From positions 279,341 through 335,784 of the forward strand of contig BCKE01000001.1 of the NCBI GenBank assembly GCA_001600495.1: a stretch of DNA of 56,444 nt, read 5' to 3'. Numbering within the stretch: the stretch's first letter is position 1; each line of letters begins with the position of its first letter. The position numbers were made by a program, and so were the translations under genes. The notes under the pieces were generated by a model. It was given only the letters and a program-made list of their open reading frames with translations. It had not been told where the DNA came from and did not search any database. This document shows, piece after piece, positions 10,131 through 21,971 of this stretch. This stretch comes from Pilasporangium apinafurcum. Lineage: Eukaryota > Oomycota > Peronosporomycetes > Pythiales > Pythiaceae.

Positions 10131-11920
10131 TCAAGTGCTGTTATTTACGTGTTGAACTCTATTTTTCCTTCTCCACTGTCGTCCCGTTTGTAAAATCGCC
10201 GATTTCAAAGCATCTGCAGTTTTCCAAAATTCGTTGCGTAGTCCCTGTTCATAACCAATTACGACTTCAAAGTCATATTCATCACTCATTTGTCCAATTT
10301 CAATTCGACCCTCAAAGCTTGTCGCCGGCATGCCGTTCGTGTGATTTGAAGACTCAATAGGAATATTTTCAAGTCGAAAAGAGAAACGCCTGTTTCCACT
10401 TGCTTCCATGTCTTGCATCTTATCACTCTGACCATCATCGTCGCTGTTGTGGACGGAGAATGAGAGGTTCGGGTTTGATTCTGCGTACTTATATACTCGC
10501 TGGATAACCTCATCAAGCGAAGAGCATCCATTTTCACCTACGAAGATGAACCTAAATCAATGAAAAATAAAGCAAGCATACAGATAGTGATGATACAAAA
10601 CGTATACCATCCGCGCTACGCTGTGGAACACCGAAACAAATCTCTTGCCGCCGATTCGCCTCTTTGCGCTTCCCTAACACTTTTGTCTGATACAGTGAAA
10701 CACGTGGAATTTCAATTCGACTAGAAAATCCCCAGCATGAAGCCAGGCCAAGCGAAATACCCACCGTAATGTTTGGTACCATGTTTTCTGATGCAAATGT
10801 CCATGCAATCCCCCAGCGCTTTGTTCTACCTTGGTAAAATTCGGTCGTACACGTGTTTCGAATCCCCTTCTCACGTAGCAGCGCTAACAGCTTGCGTAGA
10901 CTTGATTTCCGACCAACCATAGATGTAAACCACCGAATCCGGTCTTTCAATACCAAACTTTCAGTGATCATACCACCAATAAATGCTACCTCGCCCCCAG
11001 GAAAGACCATTTCGTTGGCATTCCCCATACAGCACGTATCGGGGTTCGTGTCGGCCTCACTCATATTATCAAAGAACGGTGGATTGCACATCGTAAATGC
11101 AAACTGACGACCTGTAGGCTCATCTTCAAGCGGTTCAGACAGTAATCGAATTGTTTCCGTTTTCTTCACAGTGATGAGTGACTGCAGATGGTTCCGTTCC
11201 ACATTCTGAAGAGCCGACATGTAGGATTCAGGATTGATTTCAGTTGCCACAAAGTACCAATTGTTCATTTTGGCGCCAAGTAAGGCGTAGATGCAGCTAG
11301 CACCAGTACCCACATCAATCGCATGTATCGGTGCTGTTTGATCGGATTGGAAAGAAGTCACATGGGTTTTGTTTTGGATGAGTAAATCTTCAATCCAATG
11401 AATGTAATTCAAGCGATTTGGCAACTGCGAACAAATCATGCAGCATTAGCATCAATGAGCGTCTATACATTGGAAGAGTCTATAAAAAATCCTTAGATAT
11501 ACGCACCGGCGGACAAAGTCGATCAATCGGAATGGTCCACTCTAATCCGAAATCATGCAACAGCAAAACCTTGGTCAGCTCCCTAACAACCAATCATCAG
11601 TATGTGCATTACAATAGCAGAGTTATAGTGTCAAGCTTAAATACAACCTCATCGCGAATGGATCATCCCATGCTAGCGATGCATATTTTTTCTCGTCGTC
11701 CACATTGCGAAGGCTAATGTAACAAGCATGTCATTCCAATCACAGCATCTATTCTACCCAAAATTTGACGTACTTCTATAAACCATGCGACCTACTATTG
11801 CTGGAAGGACGGATATTGCTTGCCGAGTGCATAGAAATCTGGTGGATTTGACTTATAGCGATTCCGCTCATGAAGCAAAGCGCCGAGATGTGGCGTAGCG
11901 CGGCGCCGTTCGCCTCGCAT
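10131..11920 (-). CDS. METTL16: METTL16-type RNA N6-adenosine methyltransferase
   Basis: Class I SAM-dependent enzyme that methylates U6 snRNA and related hairpins. The N-terminus carries HERNRYKSNPPDFYAL and PSFQQ, the METTL16 signature; exon 1 ends in a GTAGGT donor. Following exons read WDDPFAMR, ELTKVLLLHDFGLEWTIPID, then LPNRLNYIHWIEDLL, DVGTGASCIYALL (SAM site), the catalytic CNPPFF near 11080-11095, and TEFYQGRTKRWGIAWTF. The last intron removes 10537-10607 or so and leads to a ~130-aa tail with no animal-type VCR domain that I can recognise. The only in-frame start close to HERNRY is the ATG at 11920, which puts the start inside the 3' end of the upstream AAA gene. Confidence 0.9.
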
Positions 11921-14566
11921 TGCTGCTACTATCCTTCTTCCCAAATATCCTCTTGTTGCTGGTGGATTTAGAAGTGGTCCTAGAGAAGAGTACCGTGGTT
12001 TCTCCACCTCCTGACGATGGCGTGTCACCACCTTTAATAATAGCCTGTTTCAAATACTTCATGGCTACATTTGGTGCATCCAAGCGATCGCGCATGGACG
12101 TCATCGCGGCCTCGTAAAAGAGCGCGTTGATATCACCAGCAGCAAATCCACTAGTGTGTTTTGCGACATATGTTGCCACCTCTTCTGGAGACGCAAGTGC
12201 TGGGTCTTCTGTGTAATCGAGTGGTATTTTTGTTAGTGCATCGCGACTGATCTCGTATCGAGCCTGTTCATCCGGAAACTCGACGTGGATATGCACATCG
12301 AATCGCCTGATATCAAACAAGCCAAAATAAGAAGAAAATATTAGCGGAAAGAAACATAAGCGTACTGAATCGAAGTTAAAGGGACGTAGAGTGTACCCTG
12401 GACGAAGAATAGCCGGATCCAGTGCGTCTTTGTTGGTTGTAGATGCGAGGATCACAACATGCTGTTTGAGGAACGCATCGCGGGCTGCTTCGTCATTGAA
12501 ATTCTTTGGGAGACTCACGCGGCTACTGGTACTGAATCCATCCATTTCGACTAACAGCATACTCAGCATCCGATCAAACGTCTGTTCCGTACTTGTATCA
12601 AAACCTCGTAGGGGGGCAATGCTCTCAATTTGATCAAAGTAAAGCACACAAGGAGCTGCATTTCTCGCAGTCGCGAAGAGCTCTCGCAGCGCTTTTTCGG
12701 TATCCCCGACGATCTTCGTCAATAAGTCGGTGCATCGAACGGCGACAAAGGACGCCAACCCTCGCCGTTGCACTTCCTCAGCTACGGCCCGAGCCAAATG
12801 ACTCTTACCAGAGCCAGGAGGTCCCGTCAGCAGGATACCTTTCGGTGGAGCCGCCCCAAACTTTAAAAAGCGACTACAATCTTCCAGTGGCTCCAGCAAA
12901 GACACTTTTAGCATACCAATGGCTGCCTGCATGCCATATACGTCATGGAAGGGCTTTGATGTTGCTTTGATCTGAAGTGCCGTAGTATCTGATTGCAGTT
13001 GCTTCTGGGAGACATGATGTGTTTGCAGGACTGACGGGTATGTTGTCGCCAAGGCCTTTTCAAAATGTCGAGGAAGAGCTATGCAATCACCATTTGAGGA
13101 TGGGGTTGTTAACGAAGATGATTCATTCAAACAAATCTGTAGTGCTTTCTGACAGAGACTTAACAGATCTGCGGCAACAAAGCCACCACTGGTCTCACTC
13201 ACTCGTTGGAGGAACAACTCGTCGGATTGATCAATAACCCATGTCTTTGTCATAATCCGAAGAATTTCCAATCGTTCAGTTTGCGTTGGTGGTTCAATGC
13301 GAACAACTACATCCATTCTTCCATTAGAGTAGACGGACACATCAACATCTTCGAGTCGGCTTGTTGTACCAATTACATATACCAGTTGATGGAAGCTCTT
13401 GATCTTTTCTAGACAGGAAATTAATGTGCCAAGAACACCTGTCTCCAGCGCATTTTGAGAATCCGCTGAGAGAAGACGCGAGCTGGCGATCGACTCAATC
13501 CCATCAATCACAAGAATACTTGGAGCAAGCTGCATTACATTCTCAAATACCTTCACAAGCTGAGCTTCAGAATGGCCAACGTATGTTTGAAAAATGTCGA
13601 CACCATTGAGAAATGTCGTTGGAACTCCGATACACTTGGAAATCACTCGCGCCAAATGTGTCTTTCCAACTCCTGGCAAACCACTAATGATTGCACCGAT
13701 GCTTGATCCTGCGCGCTTGGCTCCTGATGGCGAATTGAACCGATGAAGAATGGACTGTAGTAGGTTATTTGCGTGTTCGCTGACGCCTCCGAGCTCTTCA
13801 TTAAACTGCGTGAGGTATTCTTCCACGGTTCGAAATGATGGGATTGATCGATTGGTCACCTGTGATTGGATTTCCTGTTCGCCGACGAAATGCATCAAGA
13901 TCTTCGTTTCGTTGCTGATCTTACAAAGATGGCTACAACAACCTGTACCAATGGCCTTCCACTCAATAATGGAATACCTCACACTCTCTAAATGGTTAAA
14001 CCAGTTGATTGATGCGTGCTGTCCATTCCACACCACGGAGCCACAAAGCAGCTACACCATAAAACACATCACAAAATAAGTGTATTGTTTAACAGCTGAC
14101 GGATATTTGCACACAGAAATGATACCTTGGACGCTACTTGCTTCAATGCGTTGAGAACAGCACGTTGTGGTCGCTGTCGATCCTGGAACTGCAATCGGAC
14201 GCAGGCAACCACACCCAGTGCACAATCACACTCTTTTCTCCGCAAATCACCATTTAAATGTGGCTGAATAACCAACAAATTAACTAGCTTTGCGTTGTGA
14301 TCTAATCTCTCTTCGCTATTGGGGTGGTGGTTTATCTCCAGTGCTTGCCACAATCCAAAAGATGCGGCACTACGTTCATGAGTGTTGAGCTCATGTGCAA
14401 CTGGTTTCCGTACCTGTGCAAAGCAAATGGGACCTGATTCGTGCGTGTGCACCTCCACATACTTGTGTGGTGTAGTCACAGCCGATGTGTAAAGGATGCA
14501 TCTCCTATCGAGAACAGTATCATTTGCTGCAGTGTCTCGTGCAGCGACTTCTACTTGTACTTCCAT
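11868..14566 (-). CDS. Double AAA+ ATPase lacking Walker B glutamates
   Basis: Three exons (14126-14566, 12397-14051, 11868-12306) give exactly 844 residues. The first ~200 residues are an unassigned N-domain. D1 has Walker A GLPGVGKT and Walker B ILVIDGIES; D2 has Walker A GPPGSGKS, Walker B VLYFDQIES, sensor-1-like TTNKD and, across the second intron, LRPGRFD. The catalytic Glu after the Walker B Asp is Gly in D1 and Gln in D2. Layout fits type II AAA proteins of the CDC48/AFG2/PEX group; I cannot place it in one subfamily (SPATA5L1-like or peroxin-like are possible). The 90-nt intron at 12307-12396 is a multiple of three and stop-free. Its 3' end overlaps the METTL16 start. Confidence 0.8.
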
Positions 14567-14812
14567 CTAATCAAATCAAATCAATTTCCAATCGATTGGG
14601 TATGGATCAATCTTTCCGACATTTATCTGCTTTTTATAACCAATAAAAACGATTCATTTTCATACAAATTACTATGATTGGCTAATTTTTTTAAAACAGA
14701 GAACAGTAGGAATCAAGAGTGAACGTCTTAATTGCGCTGTTCACACATTTCTTCTTAGTACCAAGTAGTTGGGAAGAGTGGAGAAGGAAATCCCATCGCT
14801 TATCCATTCACC
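14567..14812. promoter_or_regulatory. Bidirectional promoter region AAA ATPase / kinase
   Basis: 246 bp between divergent start codons (14566 minus, 14813 plus). It contains two ATTGG (reverse CCAAT) motifs (near 14596 and 14675) and a CCAAT (near 14640). Assignment as a shared promoter is by position. Confidence 0.5.
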
Positions 14813-16112
14813 ATGGACGTCTGGCACGCAGCGAGTCAGTACGCACAGCATCAGGGTATTCCACCGTACGAGGACTATGTACACGCCGCAATTTCATCCA
14901 AAGCGCAGCCGTACACGATGCGCGTGCCGGTCAGTTTCCTTACCTGGGACGATCGAGGCGGCGTGATTGCGTTGCGCCGCAAGGACAAACAGCTCGCGAT
15001 CTGTCGCTGTGGGGTCGTATTGGCGGGGATCTTCTTCCATATCGAGAACGCTACTCATAGCCAGGTACCCGTGGCGTTGAAGGTCATGGATCGCAACCAG
15101 ATCGTCTTGCAGCGCGATGATGTTGATAATGAAGTGCGTGTTATGGCGCAACTACAGATCGGCGGGGTCGAAGCGCCATTGAGTAATCCATACGTGATCC
15201 GGTGGGAGTTTGCTGAGGACGCATATAACAGGTACCTCGCAACCGAATATGTAGCCAACGGCAGTCTGATGTCGTATGCGCACAAGAAGATCAAGCATTT
15301 GATGATCAAACATTTACAGCAATTCGTTGATACATATGGCGAAGGACCGACTAAGTTGGAATGTGTGTCATATGTGTACCGCGGTGCTGGACACGAGTGG
15401 ATGCAAGAAGCGGTTGCGATCTTTCTGGGGATTATGAAGGGGCTTACGTACCTGCACGCTCAAAATGTGGCACATTTGGATCTCGATATTTATAATGTTG
15501 CCATAGACAAGTTCGGGAAGCCGCGGCTGATTGATTTTGGAAGCAGTCAAGTCATGGACAATCGCGGGATTGTTGGGGCTGGGACGGTAGGGATCAAATG
15601 TAAACCAGTTTTCGTCTCTCCTGAATTGCGTGCTCATTCGAGATTGCCAGTTCCACGACCGGGATTTGACGGCGCGCGAGCCGATCTGTGGGCTGCTGGG
15701 GTCATTGTAAGTTTGCCGGTGAATAATTTTTGTTTCTTATGGTTTCATTAATCTATACTATGGTTTACCCTTTATTGTGTAGCTAGTGCAATGTGTCGTG
15801 TGGGGATTCCGTGGGGGGCCGTCGTACCTCACGTCGACTTTAAAGTGGCGGCAGGAAGTTTTTCTCCACATAGATGCCAGGTGTGAGCAAACAACCTGCC
15901 ATTTGTGCATCAACTTCATCACCATTCCTCCGTTGGTAGGTGCAATTATTAAAGCATTACTACAGGAGGACCCATTGGCCCGGCCATCGGCGTACGAGGT
16001 TGCAATGGCGTTACAGGAGAATCGTGAACTCAACCTCTTTCCAATGCCACCGATACGATCACAGCGGTTATTCCAAGAAGGAGGTCGAATACCGTCGTTT
16101 GGACAAATGTGA
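14813..16112 (+). CDS. Divergent protein kinase
   Basis: Two exons (14813-15706, 15783-16112) give 407 residues. The kinase core is visible: VALK with the ATP-anchoring Lys90, a possible helix-C Glu107, the catalytic loop HLDLDIYN (221-228) with Asp and Asn kept, the metal-binding DFG (241-243), SPELRAH in place of APE, and DLWAAGVI at the end of exon 1. Missing or altered are the GxGxxG loop (none seen) and the Arg and Lys of the usual HRDLKxxN loop. It is probably an active but atypical kinase; a pseudokinase is possible. No signal peptide, RxLR or LFLAK-type motif was seen at the N-terminus, so no effector claim is made. Family not recognised. Confidence 0.75.
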
Positions 16113-16225
16113 GATTGCATCGTTGAGCATTACGTAGATAACAAGTACAAGAAGAAGAGAAACTGGATGTTGCAGAGTGATGTGATTCCATAAATCAGTC
16201 GTTAGGGAGCATTTCTACATATTTA

Positions 16226-19200
16226 TTAGGAAGAAGCTGTTGGCAACGACGAAATGGCGCTGCTGGGTAATGAAGCAAGTTGGCGTAACTGATTTTGTTC
16301 GTGTAAGATCGACATAGCCAGCGTGAAATCGTCCTATAGTTTTGGAGGAAAGCATGCGGAAGTACATAGATATGGTTAAGACAAACAAATGTGCATAAAT
16401 AAAAAATAATTGACAATTGGGCTGAAGCTCTCGTCTTACCGAAAAAAGCGCGAATTCGCCCAATTCGTTCTCTTCACCGCACGAGTGATAAATTTTCATT
16501 AACGTGCGATCATTGATATGGGGAAGTTTGGACCGAACAATCGCTGACAAAGCTGTTTGTTCAATAATTACACGATCAGTTTGAATAAATTTATCTGGAG
16601 TTATATATTCTGGCCGCATTGCCTACCGCTGAAATGAATGACACCGGATCCATCACGATTGATGCCCTGAAATAATACCAGCCAGTCTTGACGCATTCTG
16701 TACGTTGCACGATAGTCAGAGTAGCCTCAGAAGGTAATTGAGATTGCAAAGTATTATCTTTTGGTTCACAGACCTTTCTTGGTATTGCATCCACACGTTC
16801 ATAATGGCATCCAGGACGTCATCTACATGAAGGACGGTTGTAGATATTGATATTCGTTGCTGCTGTCTTGAAGATACGCCATTCTCTTGGATTCCACGTG
16901 GAAATGGTAATGAATCTTTTTGCGAAACCTGCAACAACATCAGGCTATGGCGTTGCTCTTTGCTTTCCAGTAATCTGCTAATCAAAGCATCGTCAATGAG
17001 TGCTTTCATCGTCGCATGTGAGATAAGAGTGGCCTGGTAAGGTTCATCTTCCAAGTGACAGTTGAGTTGATCGACTGGAATCAGCCGCTGGAGGACTATC
17101 AGATAAAAGTCGAGCGCAACTGGATGACACAGAAAGTCTGGATCAGCACCCAAGAATCGCTCGAACCACTTGATTCGCACTTGTTCCTGCGTGTAGCTAT
17201 TTCGCTTCACGCTTAGTAGCAATCTAGTGAATTGCTTTTGTGCCAAGCCTTTAAAGCCCAACTCACGAATGTAGATGTCCTGCTCGACAGGATAATTTAA
17301 TTGTCAAAAATACAAAAAGCTAGTTGAAAAGACTGTGCACAAATACCTGAATGAAGTCGGCCAACGGCTGGCTCTTCCAACCAAGTATATCATCTTGGGT
17401 ATCTGCCACTCTCTTCATATAAATTCGTGCGATTTCGCTAACTACTTGAGTTGGAGTCAACAATGACACAGTGGAATCTGATGGCACCAATCCTGCTTCC
17501 GTGCTTGTACCTGATACACGCATTGCTGCGACATTCTGTTTCGCCTCCTTCACATGTGTAAGAATGGCATCATGGTGACACTTCACTTTCTCGCATACTC
17601 GAAGTCTCTCGTTTGCACCTTTTGAAAGCTTTTTGTCTGTTTGGGTGCTGCTATCCTCTGTCTTTTTGGTCTCCAATTGAAACAAAAGAGGATTAAAATT
17701 TGGATCCGAGAGATCAGGTAAAAGATGGCGGTGATACACAAGGAAGTTTGATAAGATGGTGGGGTTTGCTTCGAGTGATTCCTAACAATTATGACAAATA
17801 ATCAGCATCCACGTTCACGCAATGTAATACTAAGAGGAAAAACATACCAGCAAAAGATCTGGATATTTAGCAAACAAGCGCACAACAAGTGCTGGTTTTC
17901 GATGCGCAATATCGATAAACAGCTCTGGGTGCCTATCTAGAGTATCGCTTAGACATTGCGGAACGAGCGAAAGTGCAGAAGAAATAATCGAGACGTCGGA
18001 TCGTATTGACTGGACTAAGATTGCAGGTGCAGTCTTGAAAATATCGCACAAAATAGTAGGATTGGTGAGTAAAATGCTTGTCACCGTCGGAAGCGAGCTT
18101 TCAATTAAATCTGTGAGAGAGTAGAATTAGCGAAAACGATGTAACATGTAGTTCATGCCAAGTCAACGGATTAGAACCTGATAAAATGATTGGATTCTCC
18201 TTCATTGCTGACGCAAGTGCAGCAGGTCGATTCATTAGTAGATCTATGAAACCCCGACGATGGCTCAGGAGGAACTCTTCGAGAATAGCCTACGGCGCAT
18301 AAGCGAGTTAAAACGAATGGAATCGCTATAGAACCTCGAACGAATTGCAGATTCGAGCGTACGGTGTTGTTTTTAAATGTATGATTCAACAATGACACCA
18401 GTATTTCTGAACGCCGTTGCAGTACTTGTGATATAAGGAAGATGTTTTGCTCCAGGATCCGAGCAACAAGAGGTTGTGAATCCTTCAGATTTCAAGCATA
18501 ACGAACTATGAAGTCAGTGGCTAAGAACGTCGAAAATTCCACATGATACCAGATACCTGAAAAATATGCGCGATTAAATATGGAGATTGGTTCAATATTG
18601 ATGCAAACTCTCCTGGATGACGATCAATCAGTGTCCAGAATAGAGGGGGATCATTTCTTTCAGTAAGTGAAGAGTTCGAATCCATGAGGATTTTATCCAT
18701 TGCATTCATGTTTTCTTGAAAAAAAATCTTGAACTCCTTTAGATGGGACTGACAAATTTCAAGTAAAAGACGCTTAGTTTCGTTCGAATCGAGCTTCTGC
18801 ATCAGCATCGTGTAAAAGAAGCTCTTTTTCTCTTCATTCGAGTTATGGAAGAAATATTTGAGCACTTCTCCGCATGCCAAGCACGACAACAGATCCATGT
18901 TTGTCTGTAAAATTGATAAGAAGAGTGATTCCAGTTCCAATGTTTCGTCGCTTCCAAGTTGCTCAAGTAACGTCAAAATTTGCTGCCGCACGGTTGCAGA
19001 TGGTTGTTGTTGCAAGCCCCTTCGAACTTGTTCTTCACCTAAGACGCATATTCGTTCCGCTTCGTTTACAACTTCCTGGAGACTCTTGCATTCCTCAAAG
19101 TAGAACCTTTCTTCAGTTTGCGTCAAATCCTGCCCTGATACTAGATTCGATGGAACCGACCTATTAACAAGCAAGCCGGACTCAATGAGATGGACACACA

Positions 19201-20322
19201 CATCCAATACGCGACGATATTCTGGAAGATGATGTGCCAGTTTTTTTATGCAATCCAAAGCAATGATGATGGAAAGACGGTCAGGATTGGATTTCCGCTC
19301 AAGTATTCGTTGGAACATGTCTATACCCATTAAGGACTCATTAGTGATTATAATACCTACTAATTCATCATGGATGCAAGGGATTAACCTACATGAACGT
19401 TCGATATAGGAGTTAATCGACTTCCAGAGAGTCGAAACCTCGTCACCAGTTAAATATTCTCTGCAAGCCCAATCATCGACCACATCATACAGAACTTGTC
19501 CAAGTTTCGGAGAAATGCTGTAATAGGACATAAGCTTAGCATACATGAGTACACGATTTACCAAAAACAATAGACTGTTTGGGTTACTCACACATCACCA
19601 AGAGCAAAAAAATGCCGCAGCAAAAACAATGTCTTGTGCTTTGCGCCTTCTTGCACGCTGCCATCATTCATCACACCATTATGCGATACCATACGTTGTA
19701 GTTTTAGCAGATTCAAGTCTTGTTGCTGTTTATCTCGCATTTGCTGTAGTTTGTCGACGTCTATGCGATGCATGTATGCCAGCATGCACGCCTTGATCTC
19801 CACGTGCTCTCTTGCTAATACATTTATATCGAGGAATGGATTTTCCAATTCCTCATCTAACGCTGGGTCTGTGGATGCAATAATTGCGCCTCCAACGTCA
19901 GATGAGGATGATATTCCACGCTGATCTCGACGATTTTCTCTTGAGGTTGATGGTCGCTGGCAAGTTGGTCGATTAGGCTCTGCAAGCTCGTTCGGTGGCA
20001 AAGTCTTCGTCCTTGCTCCAATTGCACTTCGGCAACGGATAGCTAATCTTGGGGAAGTGCAATCACTTTTCCGTTTTATAGAGTTTGGTGAAAGACTGCA
20101 CCGGGGCGATGCTGGTGACGAGGGTAACAATTCTGATTGACTATAATAGTTGTTTCGAGGTACAACTGACTGTTTCTCTGCATGAAAATGTTTCTCCCAC
20201 AGCGATGCCTTGCCTTTAGGAACATGAGGGTGGTCATGGGGAAGCAAAAGCTGAAAGATATCGTGTTTTTCTTGAGGAACATGTCGTTGTCGCCATGGCT
20301 TGTGCTTATTCAAATCACTCAT
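16226..20322 (-). CDS. Large multi-exon protein of unknown function
   Basis: Start MSDLNKHKPW at 20322. Exon 1 (about 245 codons) is Ser/Pro/Arg-rich and ends ...FFALGDV; it joins ISPKLGQVLYDVV through a GTGAGT...TTACAG intron. The middle (18521-19510) is all-helical with ERCRL-type heptads. From 18600 to 17750 there is a run of degenerate ~20-residue units of the form 'hydrophobics-xxP-hydrophobics' (DRHPGEFASIL, DRHPELFIDIAHRKPALVV, KYPDLL, NPTILCDIFKTAPAILV). The last exons carry SSTQTDKK and LPHINDRTLMKIY; the final splice gives DDFTLAMSILHEQNQ and a stop at 16226, with AATAAA right after it. Function unknown; the helical-repeat fold suggests a scaffold. Confidence 0.65.
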
Positions 20323-20519
20323 TCAACACACCAGTAGCCCACTATTTGCACGGGCTCCAATATTACTTGACACACTAAGTAGCTTTCTTTTCAAATCATC
20401 TTCATCAGCATATAAATAGCCGCAGTGTCTACTTCTTACCACCAAAGAGAGACGGCTTACACAATGCCTAAACAAAAATCGACATACCGGAGCAAAAATA
20501 TACAACTCTATGGATCAAT

Positions 20520-21852
20520 TCATTCCGTATGTTCGTTATTAGAAAACTGGGCTCCAATGAATCCACCTGGATGATTGCGACGGAAATTACTCGCGCGATC
20601 ATCCATATTCGCCACCAAACACTCAACGATTGCGTTACACGTCGCCTCCTGCAAAATGTGCACAACAAAAGTACACAATTCCATATCTATTAGTCATCAA
20701 ACAATTATTCAAACCGAAGAACAGCAGCCATACCTGCACAATAATACTACGAGAAGGTACAGGGCATCCAGCTTCGTCATTTGCAGGAGCAAGCAAAGCC
20801 TGTTAACAAACAATTCATAAATCATTACGAAGATAAGGGACTAGACACAGGAATTGCAATAAGAAGAAAAAGATGTAAGTACCAAGTCACTGCAGCGACT
20901 GAGCGGAGAGGAAGGATCGCCAACAATAGCAATCACAAATCCTCCGGTGCGTTGAAGAAGATGCGGGAGCGCGAGTAGTTCCGACGTCTTGCCACTATGC
21001 GAGAAGATGATGATCTAACAATCCAAACCATTTGTTCAATTACTCGTATCAATTGTACTTCGCCCACTGAATTTTGGTTCAGTCAGTATTCGCAATACGC
21101 ACCACGTCATCCTTGGATACACCGCCTAGATCTCCATGCATCCAGTCTCCACCGTAAGTCCACTATCACATACACATATATATACGCATGCTTTAGAAGA
21201 CTCCTACAGTGAGCTCCATGCAATGCTACAAAAATACATAAATTACCTGGCTACGAATAGATATGGATGATAACGTCGAAGCAAGACGACGTGCTACAAT
21301 CCCCGATTTTCCCACACCAGTGACGTGGATCGTGCGGTTTTGTTCATGACACTGTCGAATTCGCGCCAGACAAGCTTCAAAATTATCCATGGCTGCTGGA
21401 TTCATAATGAGTGAATGATGAAAGTCCTATACAATACATGCCCATTGAGTGTATGCGTCACTCTATCATATTTCTTTTCAGCGCATACCTGCAGAGCTCG
21501 AATGTCGCTAGCGATGGACTTTAGCAATGCATTTTCTGGAGCCGCATGCGGCTGCATATCCTCAAAAGCAACCACCACAGAGAACAGCGTCAGTGATGCT
21601 TACACCCATTGAAAAAAGTGCACTAGATATGATAGACACTGAAATTACCACGAGTGTGACATTCTTTGAGACGTCTTCGTCATCATGACATGGAATATTG
21701 ACATTTGACGATGCTGCTGCGTTCGAGATTGCGTGAAGTAGCACAGGTGCTCCTACACGTGTGATCATGCGCGTCTGCGGCTGCGCATGATCACACGCTT
21801 GCATCTTACCATAGCGCAAGAGTGAAGCAGCCAACCGCTTTCGCATCATCAT
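20520..21852 (-). CDS. SIS-domain sugar-phosphate isomerase, KdsD (arabinose-5-phosphate isomerase) type
   Basis: Multi-exon. The first exon (21810-21852) encodes MMMRKRLAASLLRYG, possibly a mitochondrial targeting start. Later exons give NFEACLARIRQCH, VTGVGKSGIVARRLAS (SIS nucleotide/sugar loop), MHGDLGGVSKDDVV, IIIFSHSGKTSELLALPHL, IVGDPSSPLSRCSDLV, PANDEAGCPVPSRS and FRRNHPGGFIGAQ, each lining up in order with bacterial KdsD/GutQ (GKSG, HGDLG, SNSGET, CPLGLAPT, FARSHPGG). KdsD interconverts ribulose-5-P and arabinose-5-P for KDO synthesis. The C-terminal CBS pair of bacterial KdsD is absent: the protein stops soon after HPGG. The Ser-Gly-Glu of the active-site loop reads Ser-Gly-Lys here. 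Confidence 0.82.
21753..21809 (-). other. 57-nt intron consisting mostly of a perfect hairpin
   Basis: Intron 1 of the SIS-domain gene runs from GTAAGA (21809) to TGTAG (21753). Inside it, cgtgtgatcatgcgc (21783-21797 read on the minus strand) pairs perfectly with 21758-21772 across a 10-nt loop, a 15-bp stem covering 40 of the 57 nt. The stem brings donor and acceptor together. The length is a multiple of three with no stop, so retention would add 19 codons in frame. Confidence 0.75.
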
Positions 21853-21971
21853 GGTTTTGCTAGTGGAGTCTCAAAACCGCTCTCTTACAAAATTATTTAT
21901 CACAGAAGGCAGGTTATAATCGAGAGTGTTGGTCTCCAGATGCTGAGTTGCAGTTCGTGGCTGTGAAAAGC
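21853..21971. promoter_or_regulatory. Bidirectional promoter region
   Basis: Only 119 bp separate the start codons of the SIS isomerase (minus) and the unknown gene at 21972 (plus). No specific element was recognised. Confidence 0.45.

Noticed and set aside
11868-14566. Naming the AAA protein PEX1
   Set aside because: ESIAP.RG in D2 recalls peroxins, but D1 differs from PEX1, the N-domain does not match, and both Walker B glutamates are missing. Left as an unassigned type II AAA.
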